Assembly: GCA_964399195.1 (NCBI GenBank)
Contig: CAYNPY010000009.1
Location: forward strand, 1-64,000
Reading direction: 5' to 3'
Origin: CAINDZ01 sp964399195
GTDB lineage: Bacteria; Krumholzibacteriota; Krumholzibacteriia; LZORAL124-64-63
DNA length: 64,000 nucleotides
Part shown: in pieces, positions 10,280-21,235 of the stretch
Layout: each line of letters opens with the position of its first letter
Position numbering within the stretch: the first letter of the stretch is position 1
The notes under the pieces: generated by a model
Database searches by the model: none
What the model was told of the DNA's origin: nothing
What the model saw: only the letters and a program-made list of their open reading frames with translations
Program-made: the position numbers and the translations under genes

Positions 10280-11326
10280 CGCCGTGACCGGAAAGGCGGC
10301 CGAGCCGTCGCTCGCCGCGCTGGAGACCCTCATCGCCGGGCGCGCGCTGGACCGCGAGGCGGCGCGCGAACTGATGGCCGCGGTCATGGCGGGCGCCGTG
10401 CCGCCCGCGCGGCTCGGCGGCCTGTTGACGGCCCTGCGCGCGCGGGGCGAAACCGTCGAGGAGATCACCGGCTTCGCCGAGGCCATGCGAGAGGGCGCGG
10501 TGCCCGTGCGCTGCCGCCGCGAAGGCTTGGTCGACACCTGCGGCACCGGCGCCGACGACAGCGGCACCTTCAACATCTCCACCGCGACGGCGCTGGTCGC
10601 CGCCGGCATGGGCATCCCGGTGGCGAAGCACGGCAACCGCGCCGTGTCCTCGCGCAGCGGGAGCGCCGACGTCCTGGAGGCCCTGGGCGTGAACGTGGAC
10701 CTGGACGCCGCGCGCGCGGGCGCGTTGCTGGACGAATTGGGGATCGCCTTCCTGTTCGCGCCCCGGCTGCATCCGGCGATGCGCCACGCCGGCCCCGTGC
10801 GCCGCGAGCTGGGCGTGCGCACGGTGTTCAACGTGCTGGGCCCGCTGACCAATCCCGCCGGCGCCGAGCTGCAGTTGCTGGGCGTCTTCGACGCGGCCCT
10901 GTGCGAGCCGCTGGCCCGCGTGCTGGGCCGGCTCGGCTCGCGGCGCGCATTCGTCGTGCACGGCGCCGGCGGCCTGGACGAGGTCTCGCCGCTGGGTCCG
11001 ACGCGGGTGGCCGAGCTGCGACGCGGCGCCGTGCGCACGTTCACGTTCGATCCCGCCGAGGCCGGCGTGGAGCGTTGCGCGCCGGCCGACCTGGCGGGCG
11101 GATCGCCCGCCGACAACGCCGCGATCATCGCCGGCATCCTCGAGGGACGCGAGGGTCCGCCGGCCGACGCCGTGGCGCTCAACGCCGGCTTCGTGGCCGT
11201 GCTGGCCGGGCGCGCGCCGGATTTCCGCGCCGGCGTCGCGCTGGCCCGCGCGACGCTCCGTTCGGGCGCGGCGCTGCGCCTGCTGCGGCGCCTGGCGACC
11301 GCGACCGGCGCTTCGGGGGAAGCGGC

Positions 11327-11330
<4 letters not shown>
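10272..11330 (+). CDS. trpD: Anthranilate phosphoribosyltransferase
   Basis: Transfers phosphoribose from PRPP to anthranilate. 352 residues. Motifs include DTCGTGADDSGTFNIST (PRPP-binding GTGGD-like loop), AKHGNRAVSSRSGSADVLEALG, FLFAPRLHPAM and FNVLGPLTNPA. The GTG start at 10272 lies 8 bp inside trpG and has AGGAG upstream. The 3' end overlaps the next gene as ATGA. It is a stand-alone gene here, whereas trpG-trpD fusions are common in enterobacteria. Confidence 0.96.
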
Positions 11331-13952
<2,622 letters not shown>

Positions 13953-13969
<17 letters not shown>

Positions 13970-14783
13970 CCTGGCGGAGGACCTGCGCGCGCGCGGCGAG
14001 AAGCCGCTGGTGCCGTTCCTGACGGCGGGCTTCCCGGACGACGAGCGTTGCCGCGCCGCTCTGCGCGGCGTCAAGGAGGCCGGGTGCCGGCTGGTCGAGA
14101 TCGGCGTGCCGTTCAGCGATCCGGTCGCCGACGGCCCGGTCATCCAGGCCGCCTCGCAACGCGCGCTGGCGCAGGGCATGACGCCGGCGCGCGCGCTCGA
14201 ACTGGCGGCGTGGGCGGCGAAGGAGCTGGACTTGGCGGTGGCGCTGATGGGCTACCTGAACCCGGTGCTGCGCCGGGGCGCGCGCGCGTTCGCGGAGGCG
14301 ACCGCCGCGGCGCAGGCCGTCGGGGTGATCGTCCCCGACCTGCCGCTCGAGGAGGCGGGCGGCCTGCGCGCCGAACTGGCCGCGCGGCAGGTGGACCTGA
14401 TCTCGCTCGTGGCGCCGACGACGGGTCCCGCGAGGCTGCGCGCGGTGGCCGCTGCGGCCGGCGGGTTCCTGTACCTGGTCTCGGTGGCGGGCGTGACCGG
14501 CGCCGCGGCGGGCGCCGGCGACGGATTGGAGGACTATGTGGCGCGGGTGCGCGCCGCCTGCCCGCTGCCGCTCTACGTGGGCTTCGGCGTCGGAACGCCG
14601 GTGCAAGCGGCGCGCGTGGCGGCCTGCGCGGACGGCGTGATCGTCGGCAGCGCGCTGCTGCGCCGGCTGGAGGCGGCCGCCGACGCGGGCGAGGCGAGGT
14701 CGCTGGCGAAGGACTTCTGCGACGAACTGCTGACGGCGATGGCGCCGGGCCGGGTCACCGGCGGGAAGGAAGTGGACAGGTGA
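13953..14783 (+). CDS. trpA: Tryptophan synthase alpha chain
   Basis: Cleaves indole-glycerol phosphate to indole and glyceraldehyde-3-phosphate; the indole tunnels to the beta chain. 276 residues. The catalytic Glu and Asp are in VEIGVPFSDPVADGP. Other landmarks are MGYLNPV (usually MTYYNPV), VPDLPLEE, LVSVAGVTGA (usually LLSRAGVTG) and VGFGVGTP. The ATG at 13953 has AAGGAGG 5 nt upstream and lies 17 bp inside the preceding fusion gene. Its end overlaps the next gene as GTGA. Its partner beta subunit is the C-terminal third of the fusion protein upstream. Confidence 0.96.
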
Positions 14784-15841
14784 TCGTCGTCATGCGCGAG
14801 AACGCGACGCTGCAGGAGCTGAGCGGCGTCATCCGCGAACTGGAGGCGCGCGGCCTGCGCCCCCGCCCCTCCCACGGCACGCGGCGCACCGTCGTCGGCG
14901 TGATGGAGGCGGGCCTGGCGCAGCTGGACGGCGTGGCCGCGCTGCCGGGCGTCGAGCAGGTCTCGGCGATGTCCAGCAGCTTCAAGCTGGTCAGCCGGGA
15001 CTTCCGCGCCGAGCCGACGGTGGTCAATCTCGGCGGCGCGCAGATCGGCGGCCGCGACTTCGTGGTGATGGCCGGGCCCTGCGCCGTGGAATCGACGGAT
15101 CAGCTGCTGTCCTGCGCGCGCCAGGTGAAGGCCTGCGGCGGCAGCGCGCTGCGCGGCGGCGCCTTCAAGCCGCGCACGTCGCCCTACAGCTTCCAGGGCC
15201 TGGGCGAGAAAGGCCTGCGCATCCTGGCCGCCGCGCGCGAGGAGACCGGCCTGCCGGTCATCACCGAGGTGGTCTCGCCCGACGCCGTGCCGCTGGTGGC
15301 CCGCTACGCCGACGCGCTGCAGATCGGCGCGCGCAACATGCAGAACTACGCGCTGCTGGAGGCGGTGGGCCGCGAGCGCAAGCCGGTGCTGCTCAAGCGC
15401 GGACTGATGTCGACGGTCGAGGAGCTGCTGCTGGCGGCCGAGTACCTGCTGTCCAACGGCAACCACCAGGTGATGCTCTGCGAGCGCGGCATCCGCACGT
15501 TCGAGCGCGCCACGTGCAACACCCTGGACCTCTCCGCGGTGCCCGTGATCAAGCAGCTGAGCCACCTGCCGGTCATCGTCGATCCCAGCCACGGCGTCGG
15601 GCACAGCGCCTACGTGGAGTCGATGTGCCGCGCGGCGGCGGCCGCCGGCGCCGACGGCATCATCGTCGAGATGCACCCGGACCCGGCACGAGCGGTTTCG
15701 GACGGGCAGCAGAGCCTCGACTTCGCGGCGTTCGCGAGGATGATGGACGCGGTCCGGCCGGTGGCCGCGGCGGTGGGCAGGCCGTTGCCGCAGGGCGACG
15801 GGGCGGCACGGCAGCGGGAGCGCGGCGGCGGCGAAAGCTGA
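14780..15841 (+). CDS. aroF: 3-deoxy-7-phosphoheptulonate synthase (DAHP synthase, AroF/KDPS-like type)
   Basis: First step of the shikimate pathway: phosphoenolpyruvate plus erythrose-4-phosphate. 353 residues. An N-terminal ferredoxin-like regulatory domain (about 1-70, IVVMRENATLQELSGVIREL) is followed by the barrel with MAGPCAVES, LRGGAFKPRTSPYSFQGLG, QIGARNMQNY, LLKRGL and VDPSHGVGH. In the Thermotoga-type enzymes the N-terminal domain mediates feedback inhibition by aromatic amino acids. The GTG start overlaps the trpA stop (GTGA) and gives the family N-terminus; an internal ATG 12 nt later would remove it. Placing this enzyme last in the attenuated trp operon ties entry into the pathway to tryptophan demand. 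Confidence 0.95.
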   Translation: MIVVMRENATLQELSGVIRELEARGLRPRPSHGTRRTVVGVMEAGLAQLDGVAALPGVEQVSAMSSSFKLVSRDFRAEPTVVNLGGAQIGGRDFVVMAGPCAVESTDQLLSCARQVKACGGSALRGGAFKPRTSPYSFQGLGEKGLRILAAAREETGLPVITEVVSPDAVPLVARYADALQIGARNMQNYALLEAVGRERKPVLLKRGLMSTVEELLLAAEYLLSNGNHQVMLCERGIRTFERATCNTLDLSAVPVIKQLSHLPVIVDPSHGVGHSAYVESMCRAAAAAGADGIIVEMHPDPARAVSDGQQSLDFAAFARMMDAVRPVAAAVGRPLPQGDGAARQRERGGGES

Positions 15842-16144
15842 CCACGGACAGGCAGCCGCCGGCGGTGGACCTGGGTCGACCGCCGGCGGCCGGGAACTGT
15901 CGCAGGCCCGGTCCTCCCAGCCCGTGCCCGCGACGGTCGGGACTCCCGCAAGGGTTGGGCCAACGGGGTGTCGCGCCCGTCGGCGCCGCCCGCAGCGCGC
16001 TGAACCCGTGTCCCGCCGCCTCTTGCGCGCAGGATCGCGCTCGCCGGCGGGCGGGACGCACACTCGGCGATGTCCCCCTGTCCCGCGTCGTCCGCGGTGC
16101 GACGGACCGGAACAGCAGGACAGCGGGACGCGGGCGCGGCGGCC
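15842..16144. other. Convergent intergenic region after the trp operon
   Basis: 303 bp between two genes that end towards each other. It holds the strong hairpin at 15855-15890 and several further GC-rich inverted repeats, such as GTCCCGC with GCGGGAC between about 16079 and 16130. I see no reading frame with a convincing start. Confidence 0.4.
15855..15890 (+). terminator. trp operon terminator hairpin
   Basis: A perfect 12-bp stem, GCCGCCGGCGGT (15855-15866) with ACCGCCGGCGGC (15879-15890), and a 12-nt loop, 13 nt after the aroF stop. No U-tract follows, as with most hairpins in this window. Confidence 0.6.
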
Positions 16145-18436
16145 TCAGGCCCGTGGCTCGGTCAGCGGGGCGACCGGCTGCGCCTGCGGCTGCAGCGAGC
16201 GCACGAACACGGCCACGATGTCCGGATCGAAGCGCTCGCCGCCGTCGCGGCACATGACCGCCAGCGCCTCGTCGACGCCGACCGGCGAACGCGAGGCGTC
16301 GCCGACCAGCAGCGCGACCCAGTTCTCGACGACCTTCACGATGCGCGCGGCCAGCGGGATCTGGCGGCCCTTCAGGCCCAGCGGGAACCCCTTCCCGTTG
16401 AACCGCTCGTGATGGGCGGCGACCACGTCGATGGCCGTCTGCGACGCCTGCAGCCCGCGCAGCAGCGCGGCGCCCTCGGTCGGATGCTGGCGGAAGCGCG
16501 GCCACTGCGTGGGGTCCATGGCCGAGCGCGGCCCCATCAGCGCGTCTTCGCGCGCGGCCAGGCCCAGGTCGCGCAGCAGGCACCCCTGCACCAGGTCGCG
16601 CTCCTGCTCGGCGGTGAAGCCCATGGCGCGGCAGAGGCGGCGCAGGTGAGGGATCATGGCGCCGGTCAGCGCGTGCGCGCCCAGGCTGCGCTTCTCGTTC
16701 TGCTCGACGAGGAGGCGCAGGATCTCCAGGTCCACGTCGACGGCCGACGCCGCGGAATCGAGGCGGCGCAGCAGGCGCGACGTCTCGCCGAAGATCTCCG
16801 TCAGCAGCCGGGGCAGGTCCTCGTCCACGAACGAGGCCTCGAGGCCGAGGAGCGCCGAACCGAGGAATTCGTCCTGCCAGCGCAGGCCCACGATCCAGTC
16901 GACGCCCGCGACGAGCAGCGCTTCGCGCGTCTGCCGAAAGAAGTTGGGCAGGTTGGCCGCGCGCACCGGCAGTTCCATCTGGCGCAGGAAGTGGCGGAGT
17001 TTCGCTTCACCGAAGTCCACGCGGTCCCAGCCGGCGCCGTCACCGGCGACGACCCGGGCGTGCGTCACATCGGGAGGCAGGAAACCGATGCCGGTCAGCG
17101 GCAGCGCCGGCCACGCGCAGCGGGCCAGCAGGCGCCAGAATTCAGGGGCGTCGTTCGCCTCGGGCAGCCTCAGGGCCAGCTGCATGAGGGCCTCGGCCGG
17201 GGGGCGGCCGCCCGCGGCGGGGGCCCACCCGGCGCGGCCGGTCGCCGACACCCCGGCGCCGCCGGGCGCCCGCGCCGCGGGCGGCGGGACCGCGGCGTTC
17301 TCGACCGCCGCGGACGGGTTCGCGGCGCCGGGTGCGGACGGCGCGGCCAGCGCGTCCGCCAGCAGCCGCATGAGCAGCTCGAGCGCGAAGTGCTCGGCGA
17401 CGGTGTACTCCCGCTCGCCGTCGCCGCGGATCAGCAGCAGCGTGGCGACCAGACGACCGTCGGCCCGGATCGGCAGCAGCAGGTCCGGCGTCAGGCACTC
17501 CAGCAGCTCGGCTTCCGCCGGCAGCAGGTCGCCGTCGGCCAGGTCGAGCATCGTCAAGGGGCCGCTGGCCTCCAAGAGCTGCGTCGCGAGCGCGCCGTCA
17601 GCCGGCACGGCCCACTGGCTGTCCGCGTCCTGCAGCAGATCCTCGCTGAGCGTCAGCAGCAGGGCGTCCTCGGCCAGCCCATGGCTGAACAGCAGATTGC
17701 GCACGGCGACGGCGAAGTCGGCATCGCGCTCGCCGGGCCTCCAGCGGCCGAGTTCGGCCGCCGCCTCGGCCAGCGACGTGTAGTGGTGATCCTTGCGCCG
17801 CCCGCCGGGGCCCGCGGCCCGGTCCTCGTCGCGGCCGTTGAACTCGTCCAGGACCTCCTGCACGGCGTCGCGGCCCTCCGCGGCCGCTTCCGCCGGCGGC
17901 GACGACGACGCGCGCGAGGCCTCCGGCGCGGGCGCCTCCATCTCCCCCGCCTCCAGCTCGTCGTCGGCGAACGCCGCGATGGCGCCGAGGTCGCCCAGTT
18001 CGTCGTCGTTCGCGTCCGCCGCCTCGCTCACGGCCGTGGCCAGGTCGGCCGCCAGTTCCTCGGCGTCCGGATCCCAGCGATAGCCATCGTCGTCGAAGCG
18101 GGCGGCGGCGGTGGCGACATCGGGAAAGAACCGCAGCGGCAGATCATCGAACCGTTGGCGCAGGAAGCGGCGCACCGTCTTGCCGGCGCCGACGAAAACC
18201 GCCTCGCCGCCGCGCGAGGTGAGGCTGAGCTGGAAGTCCGCGAGCGCGAGCGCGCCGCCGCCACCGAGAGCGTCGAGGTCCGTCATGTCGAGCACGACGT
18301 TCAGCTTGCCGCGCTCGAGGCAGCGGTCGGCCAAGGCCAGCAGGTTCTGCTTGTCGGCGCGGGCAACCGTGCCGCTCAGGCCGACGCCGAACAGTTGCGG
18401 CGCGTCCAGTTCGAGCGGCGTGTAGCGGATGGCCAT
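16145..18436 (-). CDS. STAS / HD-GYP-type signalling protein with degenerate motifs
   Basis: 763 residues. Residues about 1-100 resemble a STAS (anti-sigma-factor antagonist) domain, but the segment that normally carries the phosphorylated Ser reads DALGGGGA (55-62). An acidic, low-complexity linker (about 130-215) follows, then two regions that may be GAF-like sensors (about 225-375 and 430-590). The C-terminal 150 residues follow the HD-GYP layout, yet the HD is Arg622-Asp623 (LLRDLG), GYP is GFP (683-685) and the usual VADVYDAL is VVENWVAL (702-709). HHER at 675-678 is kept. A cyclic-di-GMP phosphodiesterase is therefore unlikely to be active; a binding or scaffold role is my inference. 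A GAGG site precedes the ATG. It lies downstream of the small HTH gene on the same strand. Confidence 0.7.
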   Translation of the reverse strand: MAIRYTPLELDAPQLFGVGLSGTVARADKQNLLALADRCLERGKLNVVLDMTDLDALGGGGALALADFQLSLTSRGGEAVFVGAGKTVRRFLRQRFDDLPLRFFPDVATAAARFDDDGYRWDPDAEELAADLATAVSEAADANDDELGDLGAIAAFADDELEAGEMEAPAPEASRASSSPPAEAAAEGRDAVQEVLDEFNGRDEDRAAGPGGRRKDHHYTSLAEAAAELGRWRPGERDADFAVAVRNLLFSHGLAEDALLLTLSEDLLQDADSQWAVPADGALATQLLEASGPLTMLDLADGDLLPAEAELLECLTPDLLLPIRADGRLVATLLLIRGDGEREYTVAEHFALELLMRLLADALAAPSAPGAANPSAAVENAAVPPPAARAPGGAGVSATGRAGWAPAAGGRPPAEALMQLALRLPEANDAPEFWRLLARCAWPALPLTGIGFLPPDVTHARVVAGDGAGWDRVDFGEAKLRHFLRQMELPVRAANLPNFFRQTREALLVAGVDWIVGLRWQDEFLGSALLGLEASFVDEDLPRLLTEIFGETSRLLRRLDSAASAVDVDLEILRLLVEQNEKRSLGAHALTGAMIPHLRRLCRAMGFTAEQERDLVQGCLLRDLGLAAREDALMGPRSAMDPTQWPRFRQHPTEGAALLRGLQASQTAIDVVAAHHERFNGKGFPLGLKGRQIPLAARIVKVVENWVALLVGDASRSPVGVDEALAVMCRDGGERFDPDIVAVFVRSLQPQAQPVAPLTEPRA

Positions 18437-18534
18437 CGATCAGACCTCTGCCTGAGCCGCGGCGGCGCGGGTGCGTCCCCGCGCTGCCGCTTCGTTTCGC
18501 GCAACTTCGGCCGGCCCCTTGCGATGGCAGGCTC

Positions 18535-18550
18535 AGGCGCGGGTGCGCCT
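18535..18550 (-). terminator. Small hairpin after the HTH gene
   Basis: AGGCGC, loop of 4, GCGCCT begins 11 nt beyond the stop of the gene at 18562. It is short and without a U-tract, so termination may be partial. Confidence 0.3.
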
Positions 18551-18561
18551 TCGCCGCAACC

Positions 18562-18780
18562 TCACACGAGCGCCTCGGCCAGCCAGTTGTCGAGCACCGA
18601 GCGCAGGAAGCGCCACTCGCTGCCGACCTTCCGGGCCGGGATCTTCCCTTCTTTCGCCAAACGGCAGACCGTCTTGACGTGCATCTTCAGGTAATCGGCC
18701 GCCTCGACCGAAGTCATGACCTGGCCGAACTGCTCTTCCCCCCCGATGTAGATCCTGGAGTTGTCGTGGTTGTCGGACAT
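18562..18780 (-). CDS. Small excisionase/MerR-like helix-turn-helix protein
   Basis: 72 residues. The core TSVEAADYLKMHVKTVCRLA forms the helix-turn-helix and is followed by GKIPARKVGSEWRF, the wing typical of the HTH_17/excisionase family; it ends with a short helix LDNWLAEALV. The ATG at 18780 is preferred because GAGGAGAG lies about 5-8 nt upstream; a start at 18816 would add 12 unconserved residues. There is no integrase, att-like repeat or phage gene nearby, so it is more likely a cellular DNA-binding adaptor than a true excisionase. Its position upstream of the STAS/HD-GYP gene suggests a common regulatory module, but that is only context. Confidence 0.8.
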   Translation of the reverse strand: MSDNHDNSRIYIGGEEQFGQVMTSVEAADYLKMHVKTVCRLAKEGKIPARKVGSEWRFLRSVLDNWLAEALV

Positions 18781-18970
18781 TGGGGGCTCTCCTCGCTGTG
18801 TGGCCCGGGTGGGCATGACCTGTTGTTGCCGAACGAAAAAGCAAGGGCCATGCCGCTCCCTTGACGCCGGCAGAATCGGTCCTTTCCGGCGTTTCGGAGC
18901 CGTTTACGAGACACCACGCGGAATCGGAGGGCGTTTCGACGGACGGACGGCCTGTGCAGGATACATCAAG

Positions 18971-19004
18971 AACGGGCCGGGCGTTGCAATCCGCCCGGCC
19001 CGTT
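18971..19004 (-). terminator. Terminator of the coiled-coil membrane protein gene
   Basis: A perfect 13-bp stem (AACGGGCCGGGCG / CGCCCGGCCCGTT) with an 8-nt loop, starting 31 nt beyond the stop at 19036. On the minus strand it is followed by TTCTTG, a weak T-rich tail. Confidence 0.7.
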
Positions 19005-19035
19005 TCTGCCTTTGCGACGGCGTGTCCGTCGCCGG

Positions 19036-20925
19036 TCAGGCGACGCGAACCGCCCCGAACTCCGCCAGCTCGTGGATCGGCTCTTCCTGCGGGTCGTCGT
19101 CGAGACGCACGGCGCCGAACTCGGACAGCTCGTGGATGCGGTCCTCCACGGCGGCGGCGGGACGCGCGACCGGTTCCGGATCTTCGACACGCTCCGGCAC
19201 GACCGTGTCCAGCTCGAGCGGCGCGAGGTCGATCGCGCCATGGTCGAAGACGCCGCTTCCGGGCGAAGCCCGCTCGATGACGAACGCGTCGTCCTTGGGC
19301 TCGGGCGCGAAGGCCGGCGCCGGCGGCGCGACGGGCTCGGTCGTCAGCAGCGGCCGCGGCGCCGGGGCCACGAGCGCCGGCTGCGCAACGAAGGGATCGA
19401 CCTCCACGCGCGCACCGCCGCCCTCGCGGCAGAACGGATCCTGCGGGATGACGCGCAGCGGCGCTTCGCCCGCCGGTTCGGCCGCCGCGCCGTCCGGCAG
19501 CGACGCGTCGAACGGCAGCCCGCTCAGCGCGCCGAACGCCTCGCCCAGCTTGACCAGGCGCTCGGACTGCGCCTGGAAGCGGCGGCCGACATCGGCCAGG
19601 TTCGCGGCCACGCGCCCGACCATCGGGCCGGAGCGCCCGATCTCCTCGAGCGCCTCGGGCGTCAACCCCGCGCCACCGAGGCCGAGTTGCCGCGCCAGCT
19701 CCTCGACCCTGCCGGGCGCCGGGCCGGCGCCGGCCGGCGCCGGTCCCGCCGAAGCGTCGAGGGTCTGCCGCAGCGACGTCGTCAACTGCTCGAGAGCCTG
19801 GCTCATCGGCTGCAGGCGCTCGCCGCGCGCGCCCAGCCGCGCCACCTCCATGGCGATCTGGAACGCGAGCTTGCTGCCCTGCGCGGCCAGTTCCTCGAGG
19901 CCCGCCGCCTGCGGAACGCGCGCGCCGGCCTGGTCGGCCAGTTCGCGCCGGATCTCCGCCAGCAGCGCGGCCGCCTGGCTTCCGTCGGCGACGCTGCCGG
20001 CCGCCGCGCCCAGGTCCTCCAGGCGCCGCGACATGCGCTCGAGCGCCGCGCCCTGCGTGCCGATCTGCTCGAGCGTCGCGCGGTGCCAGACTCGGGCCTC
20101 CTGGATGAGAGCCATGACGGCCCCGGCCTCGTCGTCGTTTCGGCGCCGGAGTTCCGCCAGTTCGCGGGCGTCGGCGTTGCGGGCGTCCAGGAAGCGCACC
20201 AGTTCGTCGGCCAGTCCGCCGAGCGCCGGCGAGTCGAATCTGCCCGTCAGCACCTCGCGCGCGTTCTCCGCCAGCGCCTTCTGCACGCGATGGATCTCGC
20301 CCTCGACGCCGTTGAAGCGGCGCAGGCGCGCGCCCTGCAGGCGCCAGGCGCCCAGGATCTCGGCCGTGAACGCGCCGGCCAGCGGATGGTCGCGCAGGGC
20401 GGCGTCGGTCCAGGGGCCCTCGTTGTCCAGCCGCAAGGCCGTCAGCTTCTCGATCAGGCGCGCGGACGCGGCGCGCTCAGCCGCGAGCGCGCGCAGCGTC
20501 GCGTTCAGCGCGCGGGCTCCCCAGGCGGCCGCGATGCCGACGGCGATCGACAGGAGCACGACCAGGTTCACCGGGTTGCGCAGCGGCGCGGCGTACTTGC
20601 CGGGGTCCAGGAGATCGCCCGGCGCCCACGCGGGCGAGCCGCCGCGCCCGGCCAGGAGCGCCGCGCTGCCCAGGCCGACGCCGGCCAGGATCACCGCCGC
20701 GGCGAAGTAGGCGCCCCAGGGCGCCAGCGGGACAGCCTGCCGAGAGGCGAGCCGACGCGGGACGCCGGCCACGACGGGCGGCGCGGCCGGAGCCGCGACG
20801 CCCGGCTCGCGCGCCGCGGCGGCCGGCGGGGTGTCGCCGGCTTCGGCGCGGGGCAGATCGTCGTCGAGGTCGGCGAAGCCCTCGATGGGCTGGTCGTTCG
20901 GTCGGGTGCGCTTCTTCTTGCTCAT
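19036..20925 (-). CDS. Membrane-anchored coiled-coil protein with duplicated C-terminal motif
   Basis: 629 residues, function unknown. A polar N-terminal stretch beginning SKKKRTRP is followed by two membrane helices (about 67-95 and 115-140) and roughly 300 residues of Ala/Leu/Glu/Arg-rich helix (about 140-470) that looks like a long coiled coil. A Pro/Ala-rich acidic tail follows. The last 35 residues contain two copies of IHEL(S/A)EFGAVR spaced 20 residues apart (codons 19105-19137 and 19045-19077). The layout recalls a methyl-accepting-type or polar scaffold protein but no recognised signalling domain is visible. The ATG at 20925 has AAAGGA 6 nt upstream; a GTG at 20943 is possible but leaves that site inside the gene. 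Confidence 0.75.
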   Translation of the reverse strand: MSKKKRTRPNDQPIEGFADLDDDLPRAEAGDTPPAAAAREPGVAAPAAPPVVAGVPRRLASRQAVPLAPWGAYFAAAVILAGVGLGSAALLAGRGGSPAWAPGDLLDPGKYAAPLRNPVNLVVLLSIAVGIAAAWGARALNATLRALAAERAASARLIEKLTALRLDNEGPWTDAALRDHPLAGAFTAEILGAWRLQGARLRRFNGVEGEIHRVQKALAENAREVLTGRFDSPALGGLADELVRFLDARNADARELAELRRRNDDEAGAVMALIQEARVWHRATLEQIGTQGAALERMSRRLEDLGAAAGSVADGSQAAALLAEIRRELADQAGARVPQAAGLEELAAQGSKLAFQIAMEVARLGARGERLQPMSQALEQLTTSLRQTLDASAGPAPAGAGPAPGRVEELARQLGLGGAGLTPEALEEIGRSGPMVGRVAANLADVGRRFQAQSERLVKLGEAFGALSGLPFDASLPDGAAAEPAGEAPLRVIPQDPFCREGGGARVEVDPFVAQPALVAPAPRPLLTTEPVAPPAPAFAPEPKDDAFVIERASPGSGVFDHGAIDLAPLELDTVVPERVEDPEPVARPAAAVEDRIHELSEFGAVRLDDDPQEEPIHELAEFGAVRVA

Positions 20926-21235
20926 GCCGCGGTCCTTTCCCACTCAGCCCTCGACAGCCGTGAAGCGGGCGCGGTGCGCCCGGGTCCGGGCGGTGTCATC
21001 GGCCATGGCGCCAGCGACCAAAGCGATTTCTGGACGCGGGCGTCGCGCAGGCACCGCACGTGACGGGTTCCTGGCGGCCGGTTTTCCGCCGTACCGGTCG
21101 GGATCCGGCGGCCGGCGGCCGGGGCATCCGCCATAACCCTTTTTCCGTCAATGAGTTGACCTGATGGGTGCACCGGGCGTGGCGGGCACGTCTCCTGCTG
21201 CCTCGGTCCACCACCCGTCGCGGAAGGAGCCGCCG
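20926..21235. other. Divergent intergenic region
   Basis: 310 bp between the coiled-coil gene and the hypothetical gene at 21236. Apart from the ribosome site GGAAGGAG at 21222-21229 and a short A+T-richer stretch around 21130-21160 (TAACCCTTTTTCCGTCAATG), I see no convincing promoter pair, repeat or small gene. Confidence 0.3.

Noticed and set aside
18562..18780. Prophage or integrative element marked by the excisionase-like gene
   Set aside because: No integrase, tRNA-adjacent repeat, phage structural gene or composition change occurs nearby.
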